From positions 124,001 through 188,000 of the forward strand of contig NZ_JARHUD010000003.1 of NCBI RefSeq assembly GCF_029222965.1: a stretch of DNA of 64,000 bases. Reading direction: 5' to 3'. Shown here one piece after another: positions 38,031-47,260 of the stretch (the stretch's first letter is position 1; each line of letters starts with the position of its first letter). Both the position numbers and the translations under genes were made by a program. Under the pieces are notes generated by a model. It saw nothing but the letters and a program-made list of their open reading frames with translations. It had not been told where the DNA came from and did no database searches. This DNA comes from Aquibaculum arenosum. GTDB lineage: Bacteria; Pseudomonadota; Alphaproteobacteria; Kiloniellales; DSM-21159.

Positions 38031-41000
38031 GCTCCTTTAAAGTATGACTGAAGCGGAGCCACTTCAAGCAGCCCGCCACGCGCGGCGCTAATCGCCTGTA
38101 CCGCAGCCTCCGCCCCCGCCATGGTCGTATAGTAGGGCACGGAGTTCGTCAAAGCGCTGCGGCGAAGCGAGAAGGAATCCGCCACAGCCTTGCGATCTTC
38201 CGTGGTGTTTATCACAAGTTGGACGTCGCCGTCGATCATCCGGTCCACAACGTGAGGTCGATTGCCGTCACGCACCTTATGGACGAACTCGGCCGCAATG
38301 CCTTGCGACTCCAGATATGCAGCCGTCCCTGCAGTGGCTATGACCGAGAAGCCAATCTCGATGAGCTGGCGCGCCAGCTGGGCCGCGAAGGGTTTATCGC
38401 CATCCTTCACGGAGATGAAAACGCGGCCCTCGGACGGCAGTTTGACGCCGGCGCCGAGCTGTGACTTGAGAAAGGCCCGGGCAAAGTCCCGGTCGATGCC
38501 CATCACCTCACCGGTGGACTTCATCTCCGGTCCCAGCACCACGTCGACGCCAGGGAAGCGCGCGAAGGGGAAGACCGCTTCTTTCACCGCAACATGCTCG
38601 CGCTTGGAGCGGGCAAGGTTGAAGTCGGCAAGCTTGGCCCCGGCCATGACCTGGGCGGAAATCTTGGCGATGGGCACGCCGGTCGCCTTGGCCACGAAGG
38701 GCACGGTGCGGCTGGCGCGCGGATTGACCTCCAGGATGTAGATCTCCGAGCCCTGCACCGCGAACTGCACGTTCATCAGCCCGACGACGCCCAGGGCAAG
38801 CGCAAGCTGCGCCGTCTGCCGCTCGATCTCCTCGACGATCTCCTGCGAGAGCGAATAGGGCGGCAGGGAGCAACCGCTGTCTCCGGAGTGGATGCCGGCT
38901 TCCTCGATGTGCTCCATGATGCCGGCGACGAAAACGTCTTTTCCGTCACAGACGGCATCCACATCGACCTCGGTGGCATCGCGCAGGTAGGAGTCGATCA
39001 GCACCGGGTTGCGCCCGGAAACCTGGACCGCCGTGGCGATGTACTGCCGCAGCTCTGTCTCGTCATGGACGATCTCCATGGCCCGGCCGCCCAGCACGTA
39101 TGAGGGGCGCAGCAGCACCGGATAGCCGATGCGCTCGGCTTCCGCCACCGCCTCCTCCAGGGAGCGCGCCAGGCCGTTGGCCGGCTGCTTGAGGCTCAGT
39201 TCTTGCAGCAGCGCCTGGAAGCGCTCGCGGTCCTCGGCCCGGTCGATGGCATCGGGCGCCGTGCCCAGGATCGGCAGGCCGGCAGTCTCCAGGGCCTGGG
39301 CCAGCTTCAACGGCGTCTGGCCACCAAATTGCACGATGACGCCCTTCAGCGTCCCGCGCGATTGTTCCAGGCGGCCTATGGCCAGCGTGTCCTCGACCGT
39401 CAGGGGCTCGAAGTAGAGGCGATCCGAGGTGTCATAGTCGGTGGAGACGGTTTCCGGGTTGCAGTTGACCATGATGGCCTCGAACCCGGCTTCCTTCAGG
39501 GCATAGGCGGCATGAACACAGCAGTAGTCGAACTCAATGCCCTGGCCGATGCGGTTCGGACCGCCACCCAGGATCATCACCTTCTCGCGCTCGCTGGGCT
39601 CCGCCTCGCACTCCGGCTCGCGCCAGTCGTGGCCCTCGTAGCAGGAGTACATGTAGGGCGTGGGCGAAGGGAACTCCGCGGCACAGGTGTCGATGCGCTT
39701 GTAGACCGGCTGGACCCCCACGCTGAGCCGTGCGGCCTCGACGGCAGCCTCCGTTTGCCCGGTCACCGCAGCAAGGCGGGCGTCGGAGAAGCCCATGGAC
39801 TTGAGGCGCAGCAGGGCTCGCCGCTCCCGGGGCAGGCCGTCGCGACGCAGTCCGGCCTCCGCATCCACCAGTCCGGCGATCTGGCGCAGGAACCAAAGGT
39901 CGATCTGCGTGGCGCGGTGAATTTCCTCCACCGAGAGCCCGTAGCGCATGGCCTGGGCCACAGCCAGAAGCCGCTCCGGCACGGACTGTGAGAGGTAGCC
40001 CAGGACGGCCTCGCGGTCGACCTGGCCCTCCTCATCGAGGGCGCCGGGGATCACCACCTCATCCAGGCCGCTGAGGCCGGTTTCCATGGAACGGAAGGCC
40101 TTCTGCAGCGACTCCTGGAAGGTGCGGCCGATGGCCATGGCCTCGCCCACCGACTTCATGGAGGTCGAGAGCAGCGCCTGGGTGCCCTTGAACTTCTCGA
40201 AGGTGAAGCGCGGCATCTTGGTAACGACATAGTCGATGGTCGGCTCGAAGGACGCCGGGGTCACCTTGGTGATGTCGTTGTCGAGTTCGTCCAGGGTGTA
40301 GCCGACCGCCAGCTTGGCGGCGATCTTGGCAATGGGGAAGCCGGTCGCCTTGGAGGCGAGCGCCGAGGAGCGCGAGACCCGGGGGTTCATCTCGATCACC
40401 ACCATCTCCCCAGTGGCGGGATCGACGGCGAACTGCACGTTGGATCCGCCAGTCTCCACCCCGATCGCCCTGAGGCAGGCAATCGAGGCATTGCGCATGA
40501 TCTGATATTCCTTGTCGGTCAGGGTCAGCGCCGGGGCCACGGTGACGGAATCGCCCGTGTGGATGCCCATAGGGTCGATGTTCTCGATGGAGCAGACGAT
40601 GATGCAGTTGTCCGCCTTGTCGCGGACCACCTCCATCTCGTACTCCTTCCAGCCCAGCACCGACTGCTCGATCAGCACCTCGCTGGTCGGGCTCGCCCGC
40701 AGCCCGTTCTTGACGATCTCGACATATTCCTCGCGGTTGTAGGCGATGCCGCCGCCGGTGCCGCCCAGCGTGAAGGACGGCCGGATGATCGCCGGCAGGC
40801 CGACGAAGTCGAGCGCGTCCATGGCCGCATCGAAGCTGGTGATCATGCGCGAGGCCGGGCTCTTCAGGCCGATGGCGTCCATGGTCTCGCGGAAGCGCTG
40901 CCGATCCTCGGCCTTATCGATCACATCGGCATCGGCGCCGATCATCTCGACGTTGTAGCGCTCCAGGATGCCCAGTTCGGCGAGCTTCAGCGAGGCATTG

Positions 41001-41287
41001 AGCGCGGTCTGGCCGCCCATGGTGGGCAGCAGTGCATCGGGTCGCTCGCGCGCGATTACCTTCTCCAGGAACTCCGGCGTGATCGGCTCTACATAGGTGG
41101 CATCCGCCAGCCCGGGATCGGTCATGATCGTCGCCGGATTGGAGTTCACCAGGATCACCCGGTAGCCCTCCTCTCGCAGCGCCTTGCAGGCCTGAGCTCC
41201 GGAATAGTCGAACTCGCAGGCCTGTCCAATGACGATGGGGCCGGCACCGACGATGAGAATGGACTGGATGTCGTTACGCTTGGGCAT
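38024..41287 (-). CDS. carB: Carbamoyl-phosphate synthase large subunit
   Basis: Makes carbamoyl phosphate for pyrimidine and arginine synthesis from bicarbonate, two ATP and ammonia supplied by CarA. 1087 residues, the normal length: two homologous ATP-grasp halves ([20 protein letters not shown] at the start; [20 protein letters not shown] at the second half) and a C-terminal MGS-like allosteric domain ([20 protein letters not shown]). The small subunit carA, often just upstream, is not here: the upstream 320 nt have no gene and the next gene points away. Confidence 0.97.
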   Translation of the reverse strand: MPKRNDIQSILIVGAGPIVIGQACEFDYSGAQACKALREEGYRVILVNSNPATIMTDPGLADATYVEPITPEFLEKVIARERPDALLPTMGGQTALNASLKLAELGILERYNVEMIGADADVIDKAEDRQRFRETMDAIGLKSPASRMITSFDAAMDALDFVGLPAIIRPSFTLGGTGGGIAYNREEYVEIVKNGLRASPTSEVLIEQSVLGWKEYEMEVVRDKADNCIIVCSIENIDPMGIHTGDSVTVAPALTLTDKEYQIMRNASIACLRAIGVETGGSNVQFAVDPATGEMVVIEMNPRVSRSSALASKATGFPIAKIAAKLAVGYTLDELDNDITKVTPASFEPTIDYVVTKMPRFTFEKFKGTQALLSTSMKSVGEAMAIGRTFQESLQKAFRSMETGLSGLDEVVIPGALDEEGQVDREAVLGYLSQSVPERLLAVAQAMRYGLSVEEIHRATQIDLWFLRQIAGLVDAEAGLRRDGLPRERRALLRLKSMGFSDARLAAVTGQTEAAVEAARLSVGVQPVYKRIDTCAAEFPSPTPYMYSCYEGHDWREPECEAEPSEREKVMILGGGPNRIGQGIEFDYCCVHAAYALKEAGFEAIMVNCNPETVSTDYDTSDRLYFEPLTVEDTLAIGRLEQSRGTLKGVIVQFGGQTPLKLAQALETAGLPILGTAPDAIDRAEDRERFQALLQELSLKQPANGLARSLEEAVAEAERIGYPVLLRPSYVLGGRAMEIVHDETELRQYIATAVQVSGRNPVLIDSYLRDATEVDVDAVCDGKDVFVAGIMEHIEEAGIHSGDSGCSLPPYSLSQEIVEEIERQTAQLALALGVVGLMNVQFAVQGSEIYILEVNPRASRTVPFVAKATGVPIAKISAQVMAGAKLADFNLARSKREHVAVKEAVFPFARFPGVDVVLGPEMKSTGEVMGIDRDFARAFLKSQLGAGVKLPSEGRVFISVKDGDKPFAAQLARQLIEIGFSVIATAGTAAYLESQGIAAEFVHKVRDGNRPHVVDRMIDGDVQLVINTTEDRKAVADSFSLRRSALTNSVPYYTTMAGAEAAVQAISAARGGLLEVAPLQSYFKGAF

Positions 41288-41607
41288 GCGGGCACTCTGA
41301 CTGGGCGCACGGACCTACTCGGGGCCCGACGCGCAGGGGTTCACGAGGATCTTACATGGCGACTGTCTGCTGAAGCATGGTTTCTGCCAGAAGCAAGCGG
41401 GTAAGGAAAGCGCGAAGGGGAAAGGCGGCTACTCCGCAAGAATTGACGCCAAAGCTTGCAGCCGGTCCCAAAACACGCCACCTGTGGATAAAGCACGTCA
41501 GCAAGGTTGACTGGCCCACGGTTGGCTGGCGGCGGCCGGGTGCGTGCCGAACCGACGCGCCGAGCCGCGGCTGGACACTTCACGAACAAGAATTCGGACC
41601 AACAAGA
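41288..41607. other. Intergenic region upstream of carB and the lipoprotein gene
   Basis: 320-nt divergent gap expected to carry the carB promoter and leader on the minus strand and the lipoprotein promoter on the plus strand. A single perfect DnaA-box match, TGTGGATAA, is at 41483-41491; one box alone does not indicate an origin. An open frame from 41377 into the lipoprotein gene lacks a ribosome site and codes for no recognisable sequence. Confidence 0.55.
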
Positions 41608-42213
41608 ATGACAAGCCGCCGCAGTTTCCTGTCCTTCACCCTTCTGCTCACCGGTGGGCTGCCCTTGATCGCCGCCTGCACGCCGCCGCCGCCGCCCAGC
41701 CCCGACTACACACAGATCGGCTTCGGCCACCGCGCGCCCTTGCGCCTTAATGTAGCGCGGGTCGTCTTCCGGGACGAAAGCCGGCAGCCGCGCGAGGCGC
41801 CTGAAGTCGGGCACCTCTTCCCCGATCCGCCGCCCACCGTGGTGGAACGCTGGGTGCGCGACCGCCTGCAGGCTGTGGGCAGCGGGGGCGAAATCGAAGC
41901 GGTGCTGCGCGAAGCCTCGGTTACTGAAACGACACTGCCGCGCAGCAGCGGCCTGCGCGGGCTGGTGACCCGCGAACAGAGCGAACGCTACGATGCGCGC
42001 ATCTCGCTGGCCCTACGGGCACGCAATGCCAGCGGCGAACCCGACGGAAGCGTTGAGGCTCGCCTGGAGCGCAGCACCACGGTGCGCGAGAACCTGGGGC
42101 GCGGCGAGCGCACGGCAATCTGGCACCGTCTCATGGAAGAGATGGCGCGCAGCCTGGACGAGGAGATGGAGCGCGCCATTCGCGATGGCGATCTCGCACG
42201 TCTTCTGGCCTAG
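41608..42213 (+). CDS. Lipoprotein of unknown function
   Basis: 201-residue predicted lipoprotein. MTSRRSFLSFTLLLTGGLPL opens a signal sequence that contains a twin Arg (SRRSFL, Tat-like) and ends in the lipobox IAAC, followed by a Pro-rich linker (TPPPPPSPDY). The mature part contains HLFPDPPPTVVERWVRDRLQ and RERGERTAIWHRLMEEMARS-like helices. It resembles uncharacterised alphaproteobacterial lipoproteins; no function is known to me. The start at 41608 is chosen because it begins a proper signal peptide. Confidence 0.75.
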   Translation: MTSRRSFLSFTLLLTGGLPLIAACTPPPPPSPDYTQIGFGHRAPLRLNVARVVFRDESRQPREAPEVGHLFPDPPPTVVERWVRDRLQAVGSGGEIEAVLREASVTETTLPRSSGLRGLVTREQSERYDARISLALRARNASGEPDGSVEARLERSTTVRENLGRGERTAIWHRLMEEMARSLDEEMERAIRDGDLARLLA

Positions 42214-42224
42214 GATCAAGAGTG

Positions 42225-42286
42225 TAGACCAGATTCACGACTCACATCGGGTCGCTTCGTGAACCGGATTTGAGTCGATCTGGTCT
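42225..42286 (+). repeat. Dispersed inverted-repeat element, copy D
   Basis: Left arm TAGACCAGATTCACGACTCA from 42225, right-arm core CGGATTTGAGTCGATCTGGT at 42265-42284; the arms are imperfect complements. The copy contains three GANTC sites (GATTC, GACTC, GAGTC). It starts about 12 nt after the lipoprotein stop and ends 48 nt before the phosphatase start. Confidence 0.75.
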
Positions 42287-42334
42287 CTTGAAAGACCAGG
42301 GGCACAGCGGGGGGAAGTTGGGAGGGAACTTGCG

Positions 42335-43105
42335 GTGAGCCGCTATGCTGCTCCGCCGGATACGCGTCTTTACGCCATCGGAGACATCCATGGCGAAGCG
42401 GCGCTGCTCGAGCTCCTGCTGGAGCGCATCGAGGCCGACGCGGCCGCGCATCCGGCCACACGCCACGTCCTGATCTACCTGGGCGACTACGTGGACCGCG
42501 GTCCCGCCTCCTGCGAGGTGCTCGATCGACTGGTGGCGGGCCCGCCGCAAGGCTTCGAGCAGGTTTGCCTGCGGGGCAATCACGAAGAGATGATGCTGGG
42601 CTTTCTTACCGGCAACCCGGCCTTGGGGGGACTCTGGCTGGACTACGGCGGAGACGAAACCTGCCGCAGCTACGGGGTGGATCCCGAAGAGCGACCAGCG
42701 GCGCTGGCCGAAGCCCTGCGCGCCCGGCTGCCGGAGAGCCACAGGGCGCTGCTGTGGCGCCTGGCACTAAGCCACCGCGAAGACGGCTATTTCTTCGCCC
42801 ATGCCGGCGTGCGCCCCGGCGTGCCGCTTGCCCGGCAGCAGCGCGACGATCTGATCTGGATCCGCGGGCTCTTCCATCGCAGCGACGCCGACCATGGCGG
42901 TGTGGTGGTGCATGGGCACTCGCCGGTCGCCGCGCCGGAGAACCATCACAATCGGATCAACGTCGACACCGGCGCCGTCTATGGCAACGCGCTCACCGCC
43001 GTCGTCCTGGCAGGGCAAGAGCGCGCTTTTCTTCAAGTGGATGCACGCTCGGGCGCCTTTTGCGAGATTCCCTCTGCCAAGGAGTCCGGCAGCAGTACTG
43101 CATAG
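42335..43105 (+). CDS. Serine/threonine protein phosphatase (PPP-family metallophosphoesterase)
   Basis: 256-residue calcineurin-like phosphatase with all metal-binding motifs: GDIHG at 16-20, GDYVDRG at 50-56, GNHE at 81-84, and VVHGHSP near the end. It resembles bacterial PPP-type phosphatases (PrpA/bis(5'-nucleosyl)-tetraphosphatase-like), so the substrate could be phosphoproteins or dinucleotides. Start is GTG with GGAGGGAA upstream. Its 3' end overlaps the convergent Na/Pi transporter gene by 73 nt of coding sequence. Confidence 0.88.
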   Translation: MSRYAAPPDTRLYAIGDIHGEAALLELLLERIEADAAAHPATRHVLIYLGDYVDRGPASCEVLDRLVAGPPQGFEQVCLRGNHEEMMLGFLTGNPALGGLWLDYGGDETCRSYGVDPEERPAALAEALRARLPESHRALLWRLALSHREDGYFFAHAGVRPGVPLARQQRDDLIWIRGLFHRSDADHGGVVVHGHSPVAAPENHHNRINVDTGAVYGNALTAVVLAGQERAFLQVDARSGAFCEIPSAKESGSSTA

Positions 43106-44667
43106 CGGTGGATCAGCCACACCAGGCGCTCGAACAGCGCGGTTGCGGCCAGCAGTCCATTGCGCTGATCGGCATCCAGGTCGGCACCGTTACGCAGCAG
43201 ATCGCGCCGCAACCTCTCCATCAAGGCCGAGCGATCCGCGGTCAGGGCACGCAAGAGCTGTGGATCCACCGCCTCGCCTTCGCCCCCGGCTTCCATGAGG
43301 CTGTCGAGCAGGGCATGGGCCGCCTCGGTGAGATTGACCGACAGCGGCGGGGGCCCGGCCGATCCGTTGCTCGTGTCCAGGGCCGTCATTAGTTCGTCCA
43401 GGGTCTCGCAGAGGGCTTGCAACAGCGCATTGCGGCTCTTGAAGTTCATGGCCCGTTCCAGGGCCTCATCGCCTTCGCTGCGCTGCACGACCTCCGAGAG
43501 AAAGCGCTCGACCTCCGCCACCACCTCCTGGCTTGCCTCCAGCACGGCCTGCCGCTCGGCGGGCGGCGGAGCCACTTGCCCGTCAGCGGGAATCAGGGCC
43601 GGGAGCCGGGTCAACAGCGCCTGCTGCTCCCGCTCCACCAGTTCCAGGGCGATCGCACTGTCTTCCAGCGCCTGGTCGTAGAGGAAACGCGGGCGCGCCA
43701 GCGCTTCAGCGGGAGCTGGCGGCGCCAGGCTGGCGCAGAGACGCAGCAGCGGCCGCTGCAGAGGGTGGCTGAGCAGGGCGCCGGCGAGCTGAATGACCAG
43801 GAAGAGCAGTGCCATCTGCAGCGCCGTCCCCTCGGCCAGCGCCTGAACCGCTGCGAGCAGCAGTGGCACGCCCCCGTCGCGCTCCAGCCAGAAGAGCAGC
43901 AGCACGCCCAGGCTCCCCAAGAGCTTCACCGCAACCTGGAAGTAGGCGAGCTGACGTGCGCTGCCGCTAAGACCGCCAGCCATGACCGCAACGCTCAAGC
44001 CGGAGCCGACGCCTGAGCCCAGAACCAGCACCAGGGTCTGCTCCAGCGACAGCAAACCCAGGCCCGTGAGCGTGACGGCCATGATGGTGAGGGTGGCCGA
44101 GGATTGCAGGATCAGCGCGCCGAGCAGGCCGATCACCAGCCCAAGCCAGTCGGCGGTGCCGGCGAAGGTCAGGAAGGCGCTCATCCACTCGAGTTCGCGC
44201 AAGGGGCCGGCCGCGGCCTTGATGTACTGAAGGCCAAGGAACAGCAGGCCGATGCCCAGCAGCGCGCCGACCACATGCCGCCAGCGGGCCGATCGCTCGA
44301 CATCGAAGTAGTAAGCAAAGCCCACCAGACCGAGCAGGAAGAGCACCAGCAGCCTGATATCCATCGCCGCCAGCAGCACCAGACCCGCCGTTCCCACATT
44401 GGACCAAGCCACCAGCGGAGCGGCCCGGCGCACCTCCGTAAGACCGGCCGTGACCAGACCCACGGCGATGAAAGTCACGGCGTTGCTGCTCTGGGTCAGC
44501 GCACCCGCCACCACACCAACGATCGCGCTTGTGCCGGACCGGCGGGTGGCCGCCGCCACGGCACGGCGGAAACGCCGGCCGGTCATGCGCTTCAGATGGC
44601 TGCCGATATAGCGGATGCCGATGAAGAAGAGCCCGAGGCCGGCGAAAAGACTGGCGAAACTTTCCAT
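43033..44667 (-). CDS. Na+/phosphate cotransporter family protein with PhoU-like domain
   Basis: 544-residue inner-membrane protein: two inverted Na_Pi_cotrans repeats with the signatures QSSNA (59-63) and QSSA (188-191), eight or more helices in residues 1-310, then a cytoplasmic helical PhoU-like domain (about 340-500). Members import phosphate with sodium (NptA/YjbB); the PhoU part may regulate it. It follows by 14 nt a four-helix-bundle sensor gene on the same strand, an unusual partner, and overlaps the phosphatase gene at its 3' end. Confidence 0.87.
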   Translation of the reverse strand: MESFASLFAGLGLFFIGIRYIGSHLKRMTGRRFRRAVAAATRRSGTSAIVGVVAGALTQSSNAVTFIAVGLVTAGLTEVRRAAPLVAWSNVGTAGLVLLAAMDIRLLVLFLLGLVGFAYYFDVERSARWRHVVGALLGIGLLFLGLQYIKAAAGPLRELEWMSAFLTFAGTADWLGLVIGLLGALILQSSATLTIMAVTLTGLGLLSLEQTLVLVLGSGVGSGLSVAVMAGGLSGSARQLAYFQVAVKLLGSLGVLLLFWLERDGGVPLLLAAVQALAEGTALQMALLFLVIQLAGALLSHPLQRPLLRLCASLAPPAPAEALARPRFLYDQALEDSAIALELVEREQQALLTRLPALIPADGQVAPPPAERQAVLEASQEVVAEVERFLSEVVQRSEGDEALERAMNFKSRNALLQALCETLDELMTALDTSNGSAGPPPLSVNLTEAAHALLDSLMEAGGEGEAVDPQLLRALTADRSALMERLRRDLLRNGADLDADQRNGLLAATALFERLVWLIHRYAVLLPDSLAEGISQKAPERAST

Positions 44668-44681
44668 CCCGTCCGTCCAGT

Positions 44682-45395
44682 TCAGCCGCGCCCCACTGGC
44701 TTGCGCCCGCCAGGGTCACGCAGAGCCAAAAGCAGGAGGAGCGCCAGCAGGCCGATACCGAGCCCGTGCGCGAACAGCACGACCTTGTGCAGGGCCTCAT
44801 AGCGGCGTTCCGCGGCAACTCGGGCCTCCTGCAGCGCCTTACCCAAAGCGGCCCGCAGCTGCTCTGCCAGGGCATCCAGCGCCTGATCCAGTTCGCGATC
44901 CACCCCGCGAACCCGGGCGTCCACCGCGACAGGGTCCCGGCGTCCCGCCTCCTCGAAGGCAGCGGCCGCCGCTTCATAGTCCGCCTGGATTCGCTCATGC
45001 AGCGCACGCGCCGCCGACGCGCGTTCCGCCAGGGCCGCTGGCGTGCCCGGCGCACTGGCAAGGGCTGCCAGCGCAGTCTCGACGCGCTCGCTCTGGGCCT
45101 GCATCGCTACACGATAGCGGGTGTAATCCTGCGCATCATGGCCGCGCAGCAGGAGATTCTTCCACTCCTGCACCTGTCGCTTGAAGGCGACCTGCGCCGT
45201 TCCGGCCTCGCGGCTGGCCTCATCCAGGTCCTGAAGCGTCTGGACCGTCTGCCGGTGCCCCTGGTCGGCATAGTAAAGGCTGAAGAGGGCGACGATTCCG
45301 GCAATCAGGATCGCAAGGATGCCCAGCGCGCCGATGGTCAGTCGCGCCCGCCGCGTTGACTGTTCGCCATAGGCATTGCGTTGCAGGCGCTCCAC
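44682..45395 (-). CDS. Membrane protein with four-helix-bundle sensor-like domain, no output domain
   Basis: 237 residues with two membrane helices (about 19-41 and 204-226) flanking a ~160-residue Ala/Glu/Arg-rich helical region (TVQTLQDLDEASREAGTAQV, VAFKRQVQEWKNLLLRGHDA). The QEWKNLLLRGHDAQDYTRY segment is typical of four-helix-bundle ligand-binding domains of chemoreceptors. No HAMP, kinase or methyl-accepting part follows. It probably forms an operon with the Na/Pi transporter and is divergent from the partner-switching cluster. I infer a sensing or structural role. Confidence 0.65.
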   Translation of the reverse strand: MERLQRNAYGEQSTRRARLTIGALGILAILIAGIVALFSLYYADQGHRQTVQTLQDLDEASREAGTAQVAFKRQVQEWKNLLLRGHDAQDYTRYRVAMQAQSERVETALAALASAPGTPAALAERASAARALHERIQADYEAAAAAFEEAGRRDPVAVDARVRGVDRELDQALDALAEQLRAALGKALQEARVAAERRYEALHKVVLFAHGLGIGLLALLLLLALRDPGGRKPVGRG

Positions 45396-45585
45396 CCAAC
45401 CCCCCTAACAAGCTGTAATATTTACTTAATACTCGCCGCCGCCCGTCGAGTGCCAAGCTAGGCCGGAAGGCCGTGGCGCGCAACACGCAATGCCGCGCCC
45501 TCCAAGGCACGGATCAATTGCAGGGTTTACTCCCTGTGCAGCCGCGATCACTGTGGTATGGTGGCGCCACGGGGGCGAGGGAAGA

Positions 45586-46035
45586 ATGTCCGAGGCCAAG
45601 AGCGCGCGATTGGAACTGCGACTGCGCAACGACTTGACGGAGCTCGACACGTTAAGCGAGGCGCTTGAGGAATTCTGTGAGGCCAAGGCGGTGCCCACAG
45701 GCGCCGCCTATCATCTCAACCTCGTGCTCGATGAGCTGGTGACGAACATCGTCAGCTACGGATACGAGGAGGATGCCGGTGAGCGGGAGATCGTGATTCA
45801 ATTAGAGCGCGAAGCAAACGCCGTTGCCGTGGTCGTGGAGGACGATGGCGTGGCTTTCAACCCTCTGTCCGCCAAGGAGCCGGACCTGGACGCCTCGGTG
45901 GAAGAGCGACCCATCGGAGGTCTGGGCTTGCATTTTTTGCGTACTCTGATGGATGACCTTTGCTATCGACGCAAGGATGGGCGAAATAGGCTGGGATTCC
46001 GCAAGCCGCTGACGGACCAGCCCAACGCGGCATAG
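45586..46035 (+). CDS. RsbW-like anti-sigma-type serine kinase (HATPase)
   Basis: 149-residue single-domain GHKL ATPase. N box LNLVLDELVTNIVSYG, G1 box VEDDGVAFNP and G2 box GGLGLHFLRTLMDDL are intact, in the form found in RsbW/SpoIIAB-like kinases rather than histidine kinases. Such proteins phosphorylate a STAS protein on serine and bind a target in turn. It is followed 21 nt later by a STAS gene. GAGGGAAG precedes the ATG at 45586. No sigma factor is encoded near, so the target is unknown. Confidence 0.88.
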   Translation: MSEAKSARLELRLRNDLTELDTLSEALEEFCEAKAVPTGAAYHLNLVLDELVTNIVSYGYEEDAGEREIVIQLEREANAVAVVVEDDGVAFNPLSAKEPDLDASVEERPIGGLGLHFLRTLMDDLCYRRKDGRNRLGFRKPLTDQPNAA

Positions 46036-46056
46036 AGCAGACGAGGTAGGAGCACG

Positions 46057-46389
46057 ATGCAGATTGATGAAACCATGGACGGTGACGTCCTGATCCTGTC
46101 GATTCAGGGGCGACTGGACAGCAACACCTCCAAGCAACTCGACGAGGTGTTGACCAACCAGGTTCAGAACCGCCCTGCGGTCGTCCTGGATTTTTCAGGC
46201 CTCGAGTACATCAGCTCCGCTGGATTGCGGGTGCTGCTCAAGGGCGCGAAGCAGGCGCGGGCCAGCAACGGCAAGTTGGCGCTCTGCTCCCTGTCGCCGC
46301 ACGTCCGCGAGGTCTTCGACATCAGCGGCTTCTCCAACATCTTCTCCATCCAGGCAGACCGGCAGACCGCTCTGGCTGCCGTCAAGTAG
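46057..46389 (+). CDS. STAS-domain anti-anti-sigma factor (RsbV-like)
   Basis: 110-residue single STAS domain. DFSGLEYISSAGLRVLLKGA contains the phosphorylation site, Ser53 or Ser54 (equivalent to the DSSG serine of SpoIIAA/RsbV). Expected cycle: phosphorylated by the adjacent RsbW-like kinase and dephosphorylated by the PP2C phosphatase at 53163-55298. The same strand and short gaps argue for one operon. Confidence 0.92.
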   Translation: MQIDETMDGDVLILSIQGRLDSNTSKQLDEVLTNQVQNRPAVVLDFSGLEYISSAGLRVLLKGAKQARASNGKLALCSLSPHVREVFDISGFSNIFSIQADRQTALAAVK

Positions 46390-46424
46390 CGCGGAGTCCA
46401 GCCAAGCGGTACGGGAACAGTCGC

Positions 46425-47189
46425 ATGCGACTGTCGGTCAAGATTGCCGTCTACATGGTGGGGATCATCGCTTTCGCCCTGCTGCTCCTGACCTATCTGA
46501 CCAACGCCAAGTTCCGCTCACTGCAAGAGGAGGTGGAGCAATCGCGCTTCCTCGTGCTGGCGCTGGACGTCAAGACGACGGCCGAGCGCGGACTCGCACT
46601 CGGCCTCACCCTTGAGCAGATGGACAATCTCGGGGGCATCCTGCACCGCCTGGTGGAGACCCACGGGGACATCCTCTCCCTGGTGATTCTCGACCAACAG
46701 GGTGAACTGCTGCACCTCGCCGGCGCGCTCCCGGACGACTCCGGCTTGTCCTCGGGCCTGGAACGCTTGCAAAGGCCGGAACGGGGCGGCGATGACACTC
46801 TGGTGCTCTCCAACAGCCGGTCCTTTGGACTTATGGTACCGCTGCTCAATGCCTTCGGGCAGCAGGCCGGGGTGGTGGCGCTCCACTATGACCGCGCGGC
46901 CAGCAGCGCGCTGGTGCGCCAGGTGACGCTGGAACAGCTGCGCTTCGGCCTGGCCGCCTTGCTGCTGAGCTGCGTGGCAGCACTGTTGCTGACCGGCTGG
47001 TATCTGCGCGGCGTCACGCAGGGCTTTGCACGACTGACCCGCCTGGTCGAAGGCCGGGAACGCCAGGCTCCAGTGGTCGGCGGCTTGCCGGCCGACGATC
47101 TGGAGCGCCGTTTCCAGGTCGTCCATCAACAGGTTGGGGAACTGGAAGCCAAGGTCGAGAAGGCCGAAAACGCGCTGGCGCGCCGCTGA
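46425..47189 (+). CDS. Membrane sensor protein without output domain (first of two)
   Basis: 254 residues: TM helix 6-26, extracytoplasmic domain 27-171, TM helix 172-195, then a HAMP-like segment and a coiled coil (QQVGELEAKVEKAENALA). The outside domain carries two marks also seen in three other proteins of the cluster: LGLTLEQMDNLGGILHRL (59-76) and ILSLVILDQQGELL (83-96). It ends right after the coiled coil without kinase, cyclase or phosphatase part, so it likely works by contact with a partner. Confidence 0.72.
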   Translation: MRLSVKIAVYMVGIIAFALLLLTYLTNAKFRSLQEEVEQSRFLVLALDVKTTAERGLALGLTLEQMDNLGGILHRLVETHGDILSLVILDQQGELLHLAGALPDDSGLSSGLERLQRPERGGDDTLVLSNSRSFGLMVPLLNAFGQQAGVVALHYDRAASSALVRQVTLEQLRFGLAALLLSCVAALLLTGWYLRGVTQGFARLTRLVEGRERQAPVVGGLPADDLERRFQVVHQQVGELEAKVEKAENALARR

Positions 47190-47260
47190 GCGGACTCGAC
47201 TCCGCTCGAAAGGGAGCGGTTGGCAGATCCGCAACTTCAGCCAGCCGGCGCTCAAGGGGG

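Noticed and set aside
41483-41491. Perfect DnaA box TGTGGATAA as a possible replication origin
   Set aside because: A single box without a cluster, an AT-rich unwinding region or dnaA/parAB neighbours; best read as chance or a promoter-level site.
41377-41607. Longer N-terminus for the lipoprotein gene
   Set aside because: The upstream 77 codons have no ribosome site and would bury the signal peptide and lipobox inside the protein.
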